Source of the DNA: CAXFCD01 sp964001155
GTDB taxonomy: Bacteria > Fidelibacterota > Marinisomatia > Marinisomatales > UBA1611
NCBI GenBank assembly: GCA_964001155.1
Contig: CAXFCD010000146.1
Span: forward strand, 1-16,031
Length of the DNA stretch: 16,031 nt
Direction: 5' to 3'
Below the pieces are notes generated by a model, which saw only the letters and a list, made by a program, of their open reading frames with translations, ran no database searches and had not been told where the DNA came from. Within the stretch, counting starts at the first letter, position 1; each line of letters begins with the position of its first letter. The position numbers were made by a program, and so were the translations under genes. Shown in pieces: positions 1 to 7,042 of this stretch.

Positions 1-357
1 CGAAATTCCACCAGCGTATAGTTGGTCATCCGGGTATAATGAATCCAAATCAACAATCTCTTGAATAAGGTTCACAATGCGATGATCCTGAAATGCATAA
101 ATGGCTTCCTCAAGAATGGGGTTATAACGATCCATCTGTGCAGCGACATATTTGTGTTCTCGCAAGTCCTTCCGCTGTTTCATGGAATCTTGCGGTGGGA
201 ATGCTAGATAAATGGTTTTGGGAATTTCCACAGGAAGCAAGTCATCTATCCAGAAATGACCGATGGAAGACACAGAGCGTTCATAATATTCCTGGTTGAC
301 AGATTTTTCTTCTTTTATTCGAGACAGAATATGGTCAGCGATTTGGGTTCGATTCAT
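1..357 (-). CDS. Probable 2-oxoglutarate/Fe(II)-dependent oxygenase, N-terminal part (gene cut by left edge)
   Basis: An open minus-strand frame runs from an ATG at 357-355 to the window edge without a stop, giving 119 residues. Its segments (GHFWIDDLLP near residue 33, LREHKYVAAQM near 66, NPILEEAIYAFQD near 79, and a terminal DDQLYAGGIS) resemble the N-terminal half of a bacterial 2OG-Fe(II) oxygenase family. In that family the iron-binding HxD motif comes shortly after a GGIS-like strand, so the catalytic residues would lie outside the window. This assignment rests on remembered family resemblance. The start follows the preceding minus-strand gene by 10 bases, so it is probably the last visible member of a small operon. 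No Shine-Dalgarno sequence is seen. A plus-strand open frame at 93-299 is a shadow of this gene. The substrate (free amino acid, protein side chain or other) cannot be told. Confidence 0.62.
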   Translation of the reverse strand, partial: MNRTQIADHILSRIKEEKSVNQEYYERSVSSIGHFWIDDLLPVEIPKTIYLAFPPQDSMKQRKDLREHKYVAAQMDRYNPILEEAIYAFQDHRIVNLIQEIVDLDSLYPDDQLYAGGIS

Positions 358-367
358 GATTTAAAAA

Positions 368-562
368 TTAAAGAGATTTGATTTTTCTTTGTATATAAAT
401 AAACCAGCCTAATCCAACCACAACCATCAGTGGCGCTGGAAGAATAGGTTCGTCATCCACATATCCGATAATGACAATCATGGCTAAACCAAAGATCATC
501 ATGCCAATGGCGATTCGTTGTTGGATTTTTAGTTTATTTAAAAGATCGTTTTTAGAATTCAT
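368..562 (-). CDS. Small two-helix membrane protein of unknown function
   Basis: This 64-residue protein has a polar N-terminus rich in Lys, Asn and Gln (residues 1-16), a hydrophobic helix at about 17-34, a short acidic turn (VDDEP), a second hydrophobic helix at about 40-56 and a basic C-terminus ending in KIKSL. Charge placement suggests a helical hairpin with both ends in the cytoplasm. The ATG overlaps the stop of the upstream CoA-binding gene by four bases (ATGA), which argues that it is a real, translationally coupled gene. I do not recognise a family. Confidence 0.6.
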   Translation of the reverse strand: MNSKNDLLNKLKIQQRIAIGMMIFGLAMIVIIGYVDDEPILPAPLMVVVGLGWFIYIQRKIKSL

Positions 563-960
563 TCAGATAAACGCCGATGTTGTCTAAACAGGCAATCATT
601 CATCACCACTGACAATCCGGCATCTTTAGCTTTTTGAGCAGCATCATCATGAATCACATGATCTTGCATCCAAATGGCTTTTGCACCAATGTCGATGGCT
701 GAGTCCACTATGGGCGGAACAAATTCTGAACGCCTGAAAATATTGACTACATCAACTTTGACCGGGATGGATTCAAGATTGGGGTAGGATGACATACCAG
801 CGATTGCCTTGTGTCCCGGATTCACTGGAATAATAATGTATCCATTTTCTTTCATATACATGGAAACGTAGTGGCTGGGACGCTCCGGTTTGGGAGACAT
901 GCCAACCACAGCGATGGTTTTTAGATTTAAGATATTTTTTATTGTATTTAAATCGTTCAT
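559..960 (-). CDS. CoA-binding domain protein, YccU type
   Basis: A 133-residue single-domain Rossmann-like protein of the CoA_binding_2 type, close in length to E. coli YccU (about 137). Visible landmarks are the nucleotide-binding strand and loop AVVGMSPKPERPSHYV (about residues 17-32), the IIPVNPG strand (about 43-49), VDVVNIFRR (about 69-77), the AIWMQ strand (about 94-98) and the C-terminal MNDCL motif. The family binds CoA or a related nucleotide in crystal structures, but its cellular role is not established. It is predicted to be cytosolic. The gene is followed by a coupled small membrane protein and preceded by proline dehydrogenase. The 62-base gap to the latter holds a hairpin, so co-transcription is possible but not assured. 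Confidence 0.85.
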   Translation of the reverse strand: MNDLNTIKNILNLKTIAVVGMSPKPERPSHYVSMYMKENGYIIIPVNPGHKAIAGMSSYPNLESIPVKVDVVNIFRRSEFVPPIVDSAIDIGAKAIWMQDHVIHDDAAQKAKDAGLSVVMNDCLFRQHRRLSE

Positions 961-976
961 AATTGAATTTTCCTTG

Positions 977-1018
977 CCTACCGAAACTGTTCCTGAGCTT
1001 GTAGAAGGATAGTGTAGG
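977..1018. repeat. REP-like imperfect hairpin between proline dehydrogenase and the CoA-binding gene
   Basis: Outer arms CCTAC (977-981) and GTAGG (1014-1018) pair, as do inner ACT (986-988) with AGT (1011-1013) and TCC (991-993) with GGA (1007-1009), giving an interrupted stem around a GAGCTTGT loop. The core CCTGAGCTTGTAGAAGG is one base from a sequence (CCTGAGCTTGTCGAAGG) that I know as a frequently dispersed intergenic repeat in many bacterial genomes. No T-run follows on the minus strand, so it is not a classical terminator. It may act as an mRNA-stabilising or attenuating element. Membership in a dispersed family is an inference from one copy. Confidence 0.45.
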
Positions 1019-1022
1019 TTGG

Positions 1023-1925
1023 CTAATCCTTTCTAAAGAAATTCTTCAAAACATACCCGGCGATGTTTGGGTTTTCTTTCAAACGACGAACAGAATAATC
1101 AAACCAGTCAGGGCCGTAAGGCACATAAATTCGAACTTTATATCCAGCCTCTAACAAGGATTCCAATCGTCCATTCATAGGCACGCCATACAAAACTTGA
1201 AACTCAAAAAGGTCAAGTGAAATATTTTCTGATTCGATCCAATTTAAGATACGATCGATTAAATCTTGGTCATGGGTTGCATACCCGGCGTATGCATTTC
1301 GGCTTGCCATGGCTTTCGCCATATCCAAATAATTGCCATTGATTTCTTCTCGATCCTGAAAAGCGATAGCTTCTGATTCTTTGTATATCCCTTTGCAAAT
1401 TCTGGAATTGAATTGTCCATTCGCCAAATGCTGAATATCATCCAAGCTTCGAAATAAGTAAGCTTGAAGCACCACGCCCACTTTATCATAAATGGTTTTA
1501 CAGTGTTGATATATTTCAAATGTCTGATCCGTGAACGGCGAATTTTCCATATCGATTCTCAAGAAATTCCCGTGTACTTTTGCTTTATTTAAAATAGCAG
1601 TCGTATTCGCCATGGCTTCTGCCAAAGAAATATCCAAACCAATATGTGTTGGTTTGATGGAAATGTTACAGTCCAATGATTCTTGGGCAATCCTGTCATA
1701 GAGATGACAATACTGGTTTGTAATATCTCGAGCTTCTTCTGTTGTAAGAACATGTTCGCCTAAAATATCAACGGTAGCAGCGAATCCTTTTTCATTTAGC
1801 GCTTGGATATGGAATACAGCTTCATCTTCGGTCTCACCGGCGACATAGGGTTTGGCAAATGGTTTTGCAAACCATTTAGGCAGGATTGGAAGGGAGGAAG
1901 TCAGAATAGAATTAAAAAATGACAT
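1023..1925 (-). CDS. Proline dehydrogenase (monofunctional, FAD-dependent)
   Basis: Oxidises L-proline to delta-1-pyrroline-5-carboxylate and passes electrons through FAD to membrane quinone, the first step of proline catabolism. At 300 residues it matches single-domain bacterial PRODH enzymes (about 300) and lacks the P5C dehydrogenase domain of PutA. Barrel landmarks include SIKPTHIGLD (89-98, with the conserved Lys), RIDMENS (123-129, conserved Asp), VVLQAYLFRS (151-160), RICKGIYKES (175-184), YATHD (215-219), FEFQVLYG (240-247) and YVPYGPDWFDYSVRRL (267-282), where the Arg pair 280-281 corresponds to the residues that bind the proline carboxylate in Thermus PRODH. The ATG lies at 1925-1923 and no Shine-Dalgarno sequence is visible. 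A P5C dehydrogenase gene is not in the window. It is divergent from nuoA across a 265-base control region. Confidence 0.93.
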   Translation of the reverse strand: MSFFNSILTSSLPILPKWFAKPFAKPYVAGETEDEAVFHIQALNEKGFAATVDILGEHVLTTEEARDITNQYCHLYDRIAQESLDCNISIKPTHIGLDISLAEAMANTTAILNKAKVHGNFLRIDMENSPFTDQTFEIYQHCKTIYDKVGVVLQAYLFRSLDDIQHLANGQFNSRICKGIYKESEAIAFQDREEINGNYLDMAKAMASRNAYAGYATHDQDLIDRILNWIESENISLDLFEFQVLYGVPMNGRLESLLEAGYKVRIYVPYGPDWFDYSVRRLKENPNIAGYVLKNFFRKD

Positions 1926-2190
1926 TCAAAAAATTAGAGGGAATTACGGAAGCGAGCCAACGAGTTTTGTCTTAGTAAGTAAAACGTAAAAATGTATTCA
2001 ACAATTTGAAAAAAATGAATTACGTATTAAATAATTATGTTTTATTCATTACTCATTTTTCCAATACTCTTACTTTTTCTTAGTAATAATGAAAATCGAT
2101 TTTCTTCCTTTTACCCATGACATTTAGTTTGACTCACCAAATTTCTGCGGAGTAAATTTCAGGTCTTAAACCCCTTCGAATTTAAAATTT
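1926..2190. other. Divergent intergenic control region between proline dehydrogenase and nuoA
   Basis: No credible coding frame is present. The centre (about 1981-2100) is very AT-rich. It contains overlapping inverted repeats: AATGAAT (2014-2020) with ATTCATT (2044-2050), and AAAAATGA (2011-2018) with TCATTTTT (2053-2060). These could form alternative hairpins or mark a regulator site, although chance is possible in such AT-rich DNA. The right end carries the promoter-like site of the nuo operon. The promoter of the proline dehydrogenase gene must also lie here, but I cannot place it convincingly. Confidence 0.7.
2128..2160 (+). promoter_or_regulatory. Putative promoter of the nuo operon, Bacteroidetes-like
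   Basis: TTTG at 2128-2131 is followed after 21 bases by TAAATTTC at 2153-2160. This matches the TTTG-N(19-21)-TAnnTTTG arrangement known for Bacteroidetes primary sigma factors with one mismatch at the last base. Read as a classical sigma-70 site, TTGACT (2129-2134) and TAAATT (2153-2158) sit 18 bases apart. The site ends 30 bases before the nuoA ATG, so the leader would be short. No experimental support. Confidence 0.42.
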
Positions 2191-2607
2191 ATGTATCGAG
2201 ATTTTGGAACCGTTCTTGTTGCTGCATTGTTGGGAATTATCATGGTGGCTGTGCCCCTGATTGTTCAATGGCTGATTGCTCCCTCCAAGAAAACAAAAGA
2301 AAAACTGGAAACCTACGAATGCGGTGAAGAGTCGGAAGGCTCTGCATGGCTCCAGTTCAACATCCGCTTTTATGTGATTGCCCTCATCTTTCTTATTTTT
2401 GATGTGGAGGTGGTTTTCCTTTTCCCATGGGCAGTTGTGTTTAAAGAACTTGGCCTTCTTGCCATGGTTGAAATGGGTATTTTCCTTGTGATTCTGATTA
2501 TTGGCTTGGCTTATGTTTGGGTGAAGTCAGATTTGGATTGGGTCAAACGGAAAGTGAAATATGCAGCTGGGCGTTACGATAGAATTCAACTTAAGGAGCC
2601 AACCTGA
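2191..2607 (+). CDS. nuoA: NADH-quinone oxidoreductase (complex I) subunit A
   Basis: Small membrane subunit near the quinone-chamber junction between the membrane arm and the peripheral arm. It has 138 residues with three membrane helices (about 7-29, 61-83 and 90-112). The long loop between helices 1 and 2 carries the invariant TYECGEE motif (41-47), and helix 2 contains the conserved FLIFDVEVVFLFPW segment with acidic residues D71 and E73. It is the first gene of the complex I run. No Shine-Dalgarno sequence precedes the ATG, which sits in an AT-rich stretch. The stop shares one base with the nuoB start (TGATG). Confidence 0.96.
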   Translation: MYRDFGTVLVAALLGIIMVAVPLIVQWLIAPSKKTKEKLETYECGEESEGSAWLQFNIRFYVIALIFLIFDVEVVFLFPWAVVFKELGLLAMVEMGIFLVILIIGLAYVWVKSDLDWVKRKVKYAAGRYDRIQLKEPT

Positions 2608-3098
2608 TGGGCATGCTTGAGAACAAATTTCAAGACAACGTAGTTGTCGCAAAATTAGATAAACTCATTGGGTGGGCACGTTCCACATCGCCTTGGTATT
2701 TCCAATTTGGATTGGCATGCTGCGCCATTGAAATGATGGCGACTGCCGCCAGCCGCCACGATTTGGAACGGTTAGGTATGATGCCGCGATCGTCACCTCG
2801 GCAGGCTGATGTGATGATTGTTGCAGGAACCGTCACAATGAAAATGGCCCTCCGTGTGAAAAAATTATATGAGCAAATGGCTAACCCAAAATATGTGATT
2901 GCCATGGGCTCCTGTGCCACAAGTGGCGGACCATATTGGCAACATGGTTACCATGTATTGAAAGGTGTGGATATTGTTGTACCGGTTGATGTGTATGTCC
3001 CCGGTTGCCCACCACGCCCGGAAGCATTGATCGAAGGTCTTTTAAAGCTTCAAGAAAAAATTCTGGATGAACGTCCCTTAACCCGAAAAATGGCATGA
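2607..3098 (+). CDS. nuoB: Complex I subunit B, carries the N2 iron-sulfur cluster
   Basis: Peripheral-arm subunit (PSST homologue) holding the terminal [4Fe-4S] cluster N2 that reduces quinone. All four ligands are visible: the tandem C38-C39 in LACCAIEMM, C103 in MGSCATSGG and C134 in VPGCPPRPE. At 163 residues it has family-typical length with a short N-terminus. Residues around TSPWYFQFG (27-35) and ASRHDLERLGMMPRSSPRQAD (48-68) form the quinone-site and NuoD-facing surfaces in known structures. The start overlaps nuoA by one base, and the stop overlaps nuoC by four (ATGA), implying coupled translation. Confidence 0.97.
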   Translation: MGMLENKFQDNVVVAKLDKLIGWARSTSPWYFQFGLACCAIEMMATAASRHDLERLGMMPRSSPRQADVMIVAGTVTMKMALRVKKLYEQMANPKYVIAMGSCATSGGPYWQHGYHVLKGVDIVVPVDVYVPGCPPRPEALIEGLLKLQEKILDERPLTRKMA

Positions 3099-3787
3099 GC
3101 GCTGACCAAGAGAGATTGATCGCCGAGCTCGTCGAAAAAGGATTAGCCGGTGAGATGGACGAGATCAATGCCATTGAAGATCGCGTTCTTCGTGGTAAAG
3201 TAAAAGCTGCTTTGGCCAAAGCAAAGCGTGCCGCCAAAGCTGCTGCGCCTAAAGAAGAAAAACTGGTTGAAGAATCACCAACAGATGCACCGCCTTCTGA
3301 AAATCCCCATCAAAAATTTGGAAAAATGATTGAGGATAAATTTCCGGGATCCTTGGCTGCTGGACTGAATGACACACATATTCAATTGAAGCCAAATAAT
3401 TGGTTTGAGATTGCTAAATGGTTAAAGTCTGAACCAACCCTCCATTTTGATTCTCTTCAATGTCATACCGGAATGGATGTGGGCGAAAACATGTTGGAAG
3501 CGCGATACAACCTCCATTCTATGACGCATGATCATTATATTGAAATTCGGATTGCGGTCTCCCGCGATAATGCAAAAATCCCTTCCACAGAGCAAATTTG
3601 GCGGATCGGTGATTGGTTTGAACGAGAAACTTATGATATGTTGGGGATCCATTTTGAAGGTCATCGAGATCATCGGAGAATGTTACTACCGGAAGATTGG
3701 GAAGGGTATCCACTGAGAAAAGATTACGAAGTACAAGAAACATATCATGGCATTGTGGTGCCAAAAGTGAAGGAAGGATGGGAGTAG
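3095..3787 (+). CDS. nuoC: Complex I subunit C with an N-terminal charged extension
   Basis: Peripheral-arm subunit (30 kDa homologue) that scaffolds NuoD and NuoB. The canonical domain begins near residue 71 (PHQKFGKMIEDKFPG) and ends with the family signature WFERETYDMLGIHFEGH (about 175-191), RRMLLPEDWEGYPLRKDY (194-211). The first 70 residues are unusual: a helical stretch (about 1-35), an Ala/Lys-rich segment (36-53) and a Glu/Pro/Ser-rich linker (54-70). The start at 3095 is favoured because it overlaps the nuoB stop as ATGA. An internal ATG at 3326 (residue 78) would remove the extension but also clip the start of the conserved domain. The protein is separate from NuoD, unlike the E. 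coli fused NuoCD. It overlaps the preferred nuoD start by 10 bases. Confidence 0.95.
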   Translation: MSADQERLIAELVEKGLAGEMDEINAIEDRVLRGKVKAALAKAKRAAKAAAPKEEKLVEESPTDAPPSENPHQKFGKMIEDKFPGSLAAGLNDTHIQLKPNNWFEIAKWLKSEPTLHFDSLQCHTGMDVGENMLEARYNLHSMTHDHYIEIRIAVSRDNAKIPSTEQIWRIGDWFERETYDMLGIHFEGHRDHRRMLLPEDWEGYPLRKDYEVQETYHGIVVPKVKEGWE

Positions 3788-4899
3788 TCCACGGCGAAGA
3801 AATGGTCCTGAACATAGGGCCGCAGCATCCAAGTACCCACGGAGTTCTTCGGTTGAAAGTAAAGACCGATGGTGAAATCATTTCTGAAATAACACCTGTC
3901 ATTGGTTATCTACATCGGTGTTTTGAAAAGCATTGTGAAAATGTAACCTACGACCAAGTTATTCCATATACAGACCGTTGTGATTACCTCGCTGCAATGG
4001 CTAATAATTTTGGGTACGTAGTGGCTGTAGAAGAATTGATGGAATTGAAGGTACCGGAAAAAGTGGAATACATCCGTGTGATTATGGCGGAATTCCAACG
4101 AATTGCCAGCCACTTACTCGCTTTGGGTGTTTACGGGTTAGATATTGGCGCATTTACACCATTTTTATTTATGCTCCGAGATCGGGAACGAATTCTGGAT
4201 ATGTTTGAAATGACCTGCGGGGCACGGTTGCTTTATAATTATATGTGGGTGGGCGGTGTGAGCCACGATTTGCCAAAAGGGTTCGTTGAAACTGCCTTCC
4301 AATTTTTGGATTATTTTGAACCCCAAATTGAAGAATACAATAATTTATTGACCCATAACAAAATTTTTGTGGAACGGACAGCAGATATTGGCGTCTTGCC
4401 ACCGGAAGTTGCCATCAGTTATGGTGTCTCAGGGCCGAACTTGCGTGCTTCAGGCGTTCAATGGGATCTCCGCAGAAATTCACCATATTCTATTTATGAC
4501 AAATTTGAGTTTGATGTACCGGTGGGCGATGGCGGAAAAGGTACATTGGGCGATTGTTGGGATCGTTATTACGTCCGCATGTTAGAAGTTCGAGAATCAG
4601 TAAAAATTCTTCGCCAAGCTTTAGCCCAAATGCCGAAAGATGGGGATGTCCATCAAGCACTTCCGAAAAAAATTCGTCCACCCAAGGGCTCTATTTATAG
4701 CAGGACGGAAACACCTCGTGGTGATTTGGGATTTTACATAGAAAGTGATGGATCACCCATTCCGTCTCGTGTAAAAATGAGATCTCCCGCATTTACTGCT
4801 TTGGCTGTTTTGGGTGAATTAGCCGGTGGATGGATGATGTCTGACGTTATCTCGATTTTAGGAAGTTTAGATATTGTATTGGGAGAGATTGACCGATGA
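3778..4899 (+). CDS. nuoD: Complex I subunit D, quinone-site 49 kDa subunit
   Basis: Peripheral-arm subunit that forms much of the quinone pocket with NuoB, descended from the large subunit of NiFe hydrogenases. From the ATG at 3778 it has 373 residues. The pocket loop LNIGPQHPSTHGVLRL (11-26) with its two histidines and the quinone-headgroup tyrosine in IPYTDRCDYLAAM (Y70) are intact. The C-terminus closes with the conserved PRGDLGFYIESDGSPIP and SDVISILGSLDIVLGEIDR regions. As usual for NuoD, the hydrogenase metal-site cysteines are not in place. The open frame extends upstream to 3697, but that start would overlap nuoC by 91 bases with non-family sequence. An ATG at 3802 is the other candidate. 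The AGGAAGG directly before 3778 has almost no spacing, so the exact start is uncertain. Confidence 0.95.
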   Translation: MGVVHGEEMVLNIGPQHPSTHGVLRLKVKTDGEIISEITPVIGYLHRCFEKHCENVTYDQVIPYTDRCDYLAAMANNFGYVVAVEELMELKVPEKVEYIRVIMAEFQRIASHLLALGVYGLDIGAFTPFLFMLRDRERILDMFEMTCGARLLYNYMWVGGVSHDLPKGFVETAFQFLDYFEPQIEEYNNLLTHNKIFVERTADIGVLPPEVAISYGVSGPNLRASGVQWDLRRNSPYSIYDKFEFDVPVGDGGKGTLGDCWDRYYVRMLEVRESVKILRQALAQMPKDGDVHQALPKKIRPPKGSIYSRTETPRGDLGFYIESDGSPIPSRVKMRSPAFTALAVLGELAGGWMMSDVISILGSLDIVLGEIDR

Positions 4900-5969
4900 C
4901 CGTTGATCAATTATTCAATTGGCTCAATACACTCGTTCCTGCCATGGAAAATAGTGGACTGTTATTGGTTGTTGCAATTTTGATTCCATGTTTAGCGTTG
5001 TTTCTCGTTGTGGCTGTGAATGCTATTGTCATGGTTTATGCTGAACGGAAAGTCTCAGCATTTATGCAGGATCGCATGGGCCCCATGGGACAAGGTGTTG
5101 GACTCCACGCCGGAAAATGGGGGCTCCTTCAAACAGTGGCCGATGCCCTAAAGTTACTCACCAAAGAAGATATTATTCCGGAAAAAGCGGACAAATTTTT
5201 ATTCATTCTTGCGCCATTCGTGATTTTCATTGGCGCTTTCGTGGCCATTATCGCTGTGCCTTTTGGTGAGACAGTCATTGTAGCTGATTTCAATATTGGG
5301 ATTTTTTACATTTTGGCCATGGGATCCCTTGGCGTGATTGGATTAATTCTGGCCGGATGGTCTTCTAATAATAAATGGTCTCTTTACGGTGGTATGCGTT
5401 CTGCAGCTCAAATTGTGAGCTATGAGATTCCAGCAGGATTATCACTCATTGTTGTTATCATGCTCACGGAAACATTAAGCATGCAGGGTATCATCCAATA
5501 CCAGGAAGGCGGCATGTTTAATTGGATCATTTTTTCCAATCCTTTCGCCTTTGTGGCATTTTTTATTTATTTCATTAGTGTCGTAGCCGAAACCAACCGA
5601 ACACCTTTTGATATCCCTGAAGCGGAATCTGAATTGGTGGGTGGTTTTCATACGGAATATTCCGGCATGCGCTGGTCTTTCTTTTTCTTAAGCGAATATG
5701 CCAACATGCTTGTGGTGTCAGCGGTAGGAGCAGCAGGATTTTTAGGCGGATGGCACAGCCCAATTCCAGGTTATTTCGATTCCAATGGTTGGGGCGTATT
5801 TTGGATGTTAAGTAAAATCGTTTTTCTGATTTTTGTCATGATGTGGTTTCGGTGGACGTTTCCACGTCTGCGGGTGGATCAACTCATGAATATATGCTGG
5901 AAAGTTTTTCTGCCTATCAGCTTGATCAATATTTTTGGCGTAGGATTTTGGACTCTCATTTTTGGATAA
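4896..5969 (+). CDS. nuoH: Complex I subunit H, membrane subunit next to the quinone channel
   Basis: Eight-helix membrane subunit (ND1 homologue) that links quinone reduction to the proton channels. It has 357 residues, normal to slightly long. Visible signatures are the first-loop motif YAERKVSAFMQDRMGP (48-63), ADALKLLTKEDIIPEKAD (82-99), and the large acidic loop RTPFDIPEAESELVGGF (235-251) followed by HTEYSGMRWSFFFLSEYANM (252-271). This glutamate-rich loop is essential for coupling in studied enzymes and is intact. The start overlaps the nuoD stop by four bases (ATGA). Confidence 0.97.
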   Translation: MTVDQLFNWLNTLVPAMENSGLLLVVAILIPCLALFLVVAVNAIVMVYAERKVSAFMQDRMGPMGQGVGLHAGKWGLLQTVADALKLLTKEDIIPEKADKFLFILAPFVIFIGAFVAIIAVPFGETVIVADFNIGIFYILAMGSLGVIGLILAGWSSNNKWSLYGGMRSAAQIVSYEIPAGLSLIVVIMLTETLSMQGIIQYQEGGMFNWIIFSNPFAFVAFFIYFISVVAETNRTPFDIPEAESELVGGFHTEYSGMRWSFFFLSEYANMLVVSAVGAAGFLGGWHSPIPGYFDSNGWGVFWMLSKIVFLIFVMMWFRWTFPRLRVDQLMNICWKVFLPISLINIFGVGFWTLIFG

Positions 5970-5972
5970 ATA

Positions 5973-6554
5973 ATGGCAAAATATTTTAGAGATATTTGGG
6001 AATCAGTTTCCACCATGATGACGGGGATGGGGATTACATGGATGCATATGGTTCGTATCAAGAAGAACAATGTGACATTGCAATACCCGGAAGAAAAATG
6101 GCCCCGTCCTGAACGCAATATCGGGTTCGACCATGGGAATTATAATGTGATCCGGTCACGGCTTCATGTGGATATTGATGATTGTATCGGATGTTTAAAG
6201 TGTGAACGGATTTGTCCGGTTCAATGTATCAAAATTGAAACAGAAAAAGCGCCGGTTCGTGGTGAAGATATCCAGGATATTGGCCATATTGGTGTTACAT
6301 CAAATAGTTCTCGGAAAGCCCTGGTTGTAACACGCTTTGATATTGATATGACGGAGTGTTGTTATTGCAACCTTTGTACCTATCCCTGCCCTGAAGAATG
6401 TATTTATATGACAGGCGGACCCAATGCTCACAAACATCCCATTGATTATGAATTTTCTGAATTTGACAGGAGCGATTTGATTTATAGATTTGCGAAGCCC
6501 GGTACAAAAGAAGGCATGGAAAAAATGTTAAATGAAGACGGAGCAGAGAGTTAA
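5973..6554 (+). CDS. nuoI: Complex I subunit I, two [4Fe-4S] cluster ferredoxin-like subunit
   Basis: Peripheral-arm subunit (TYKY homologue) carrying clusters N6a and N6b, which pass electrons to N2 in NuoB. Its 193 residues include an N-terminal membrane-associated region with MGITWMHMVRIKKNNVTLQYPEE and two complete motifs: CIGCLKCERICP (about 71-82) and CCYCNLCTYPCP (about 129-140). The inter-motif segment is longer than in E. coli, with a TSNSSRKALVV insertion, but similar insertions occur in Bacteroidetes-type NuoI. With no nuoG in the cluster, this is the most distal cluster-bearing subunit encoded here and the likely docking point for the unknown electron donor. It begins three bases after the nuoH stop. 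Confidence 0.97.
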   Translation: MAKYFRDIWESVSTMMTGMGITWMHMVRIKKNNVTLQYPEEKWPRPERNIGFDHGNYNVIRSRLHVDIDDCIGCLKCERICPVQCIKIETEKAPVRGEDIQDIGHIGVTSNSSRKALVVTRFDIDMTECCYCNLCTYPCPEECIYMTGGPNAHKHPIDYEFSEFDRSDLIYRFAKPGTKEGMEKMLNEDGAES

Positions 6555-7042
6555 TGGCTGAAATTTCTTTTTGGTTTGTTATTTCCATGACGGTCTTGTC
6601 TGCTACTGCTGTGGTTTTAAGTAACCAATTAATTTATTCAGCCATGGCATTGTTGTTTACCTTATTTGGTGTGGCTGGCATTTATGTTTTCTTGTGGGCA
6701 GATTTTATGGCCGGTGTACAACTGTTGGTTTATATCGGTGGCATTTTGGTTTTGATCATTTTTGGAATCATGCTTACCAACCGAATTTCCTCTGTAAGAC
6801 TTTCACAAACAAATGTTCAACAAGGTGTAGGTGGTGCTGTGGCCATTTGGCTTTTTATTCTCATCAGCATGGTGGTGTCCAAAACACCTTGGTTTACAGC
6901 TGATGCAGTTGAGCCCACCGGAACGGTGGCAGAAGTTGGGACACTGCTCCTTACAAAATATTTACTTCCCTTTGAAGCCATTTCGCTACTTCTTTTAGGC
7001 GCATTGATCGGGGCTGCCTTACTGTCGAGAAAAGAGAACTGA
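6554..7042 (+). CDS. nuoJ: Complex I subunit J, membrane subunit
   Basis: Membrane subunit (ND6 homologue), 162 residues with five predicted helices. The conserved third-helix region ADFMAGVQLLVYIGGILVL (49-67) contains the conserved tyrosine Y60 and the glycines that give a pi-bulge in known structures, involved in the conformational switch between closed and open states. The C-terminal helix LLPFEAISLLLLGALIGAALL ends in basic residues. One-base overlaps join it to nuoI (TAATG) and nuoK (TGATG). Confidence 0.95.
   Translation: MAEISFWFVISMTVLSATAVVLSNQLIYSAMALLFTLFGVAGIYVFLWADFMAGVQLLVYIGGILVLIIFGIMLTNRISSVRLSQTNVQQGVGGAVAIWLFILISMVVSKTPWFTADAVEPTGTVAEVGTLLLTKYLLPFEAISLLLLGALIGAALLSRKEN

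Noticed and set aside
93..299. Plus-strand open frame of 68 codons at the left end
   Set aside because: It lies antisense to the longer minus-strand oxygenase-like frame, has low-complexity, shadow-like composition and no upstream signals.
961..1022. Intrinsic terminator for the proline dehydrogenase gene
   Set aside because: The hairpin is interrupted and no U-run follows it in the minus-strand direction.
2011..2060. Overlapping inverted repeats in the AT-rich divergent region as a defined operator
   Set aside because: The arms are 7-8 bases of mostly A and T, so chance occurrence is likely; kept only as a remark within the intergenic description.
3697..3777. Upstream extension of nuoD to the ATG at 3697
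   Set aside because: It would overlap nuoC by 91 bases and adds 27 residues unlike any NuoD N-terminus.
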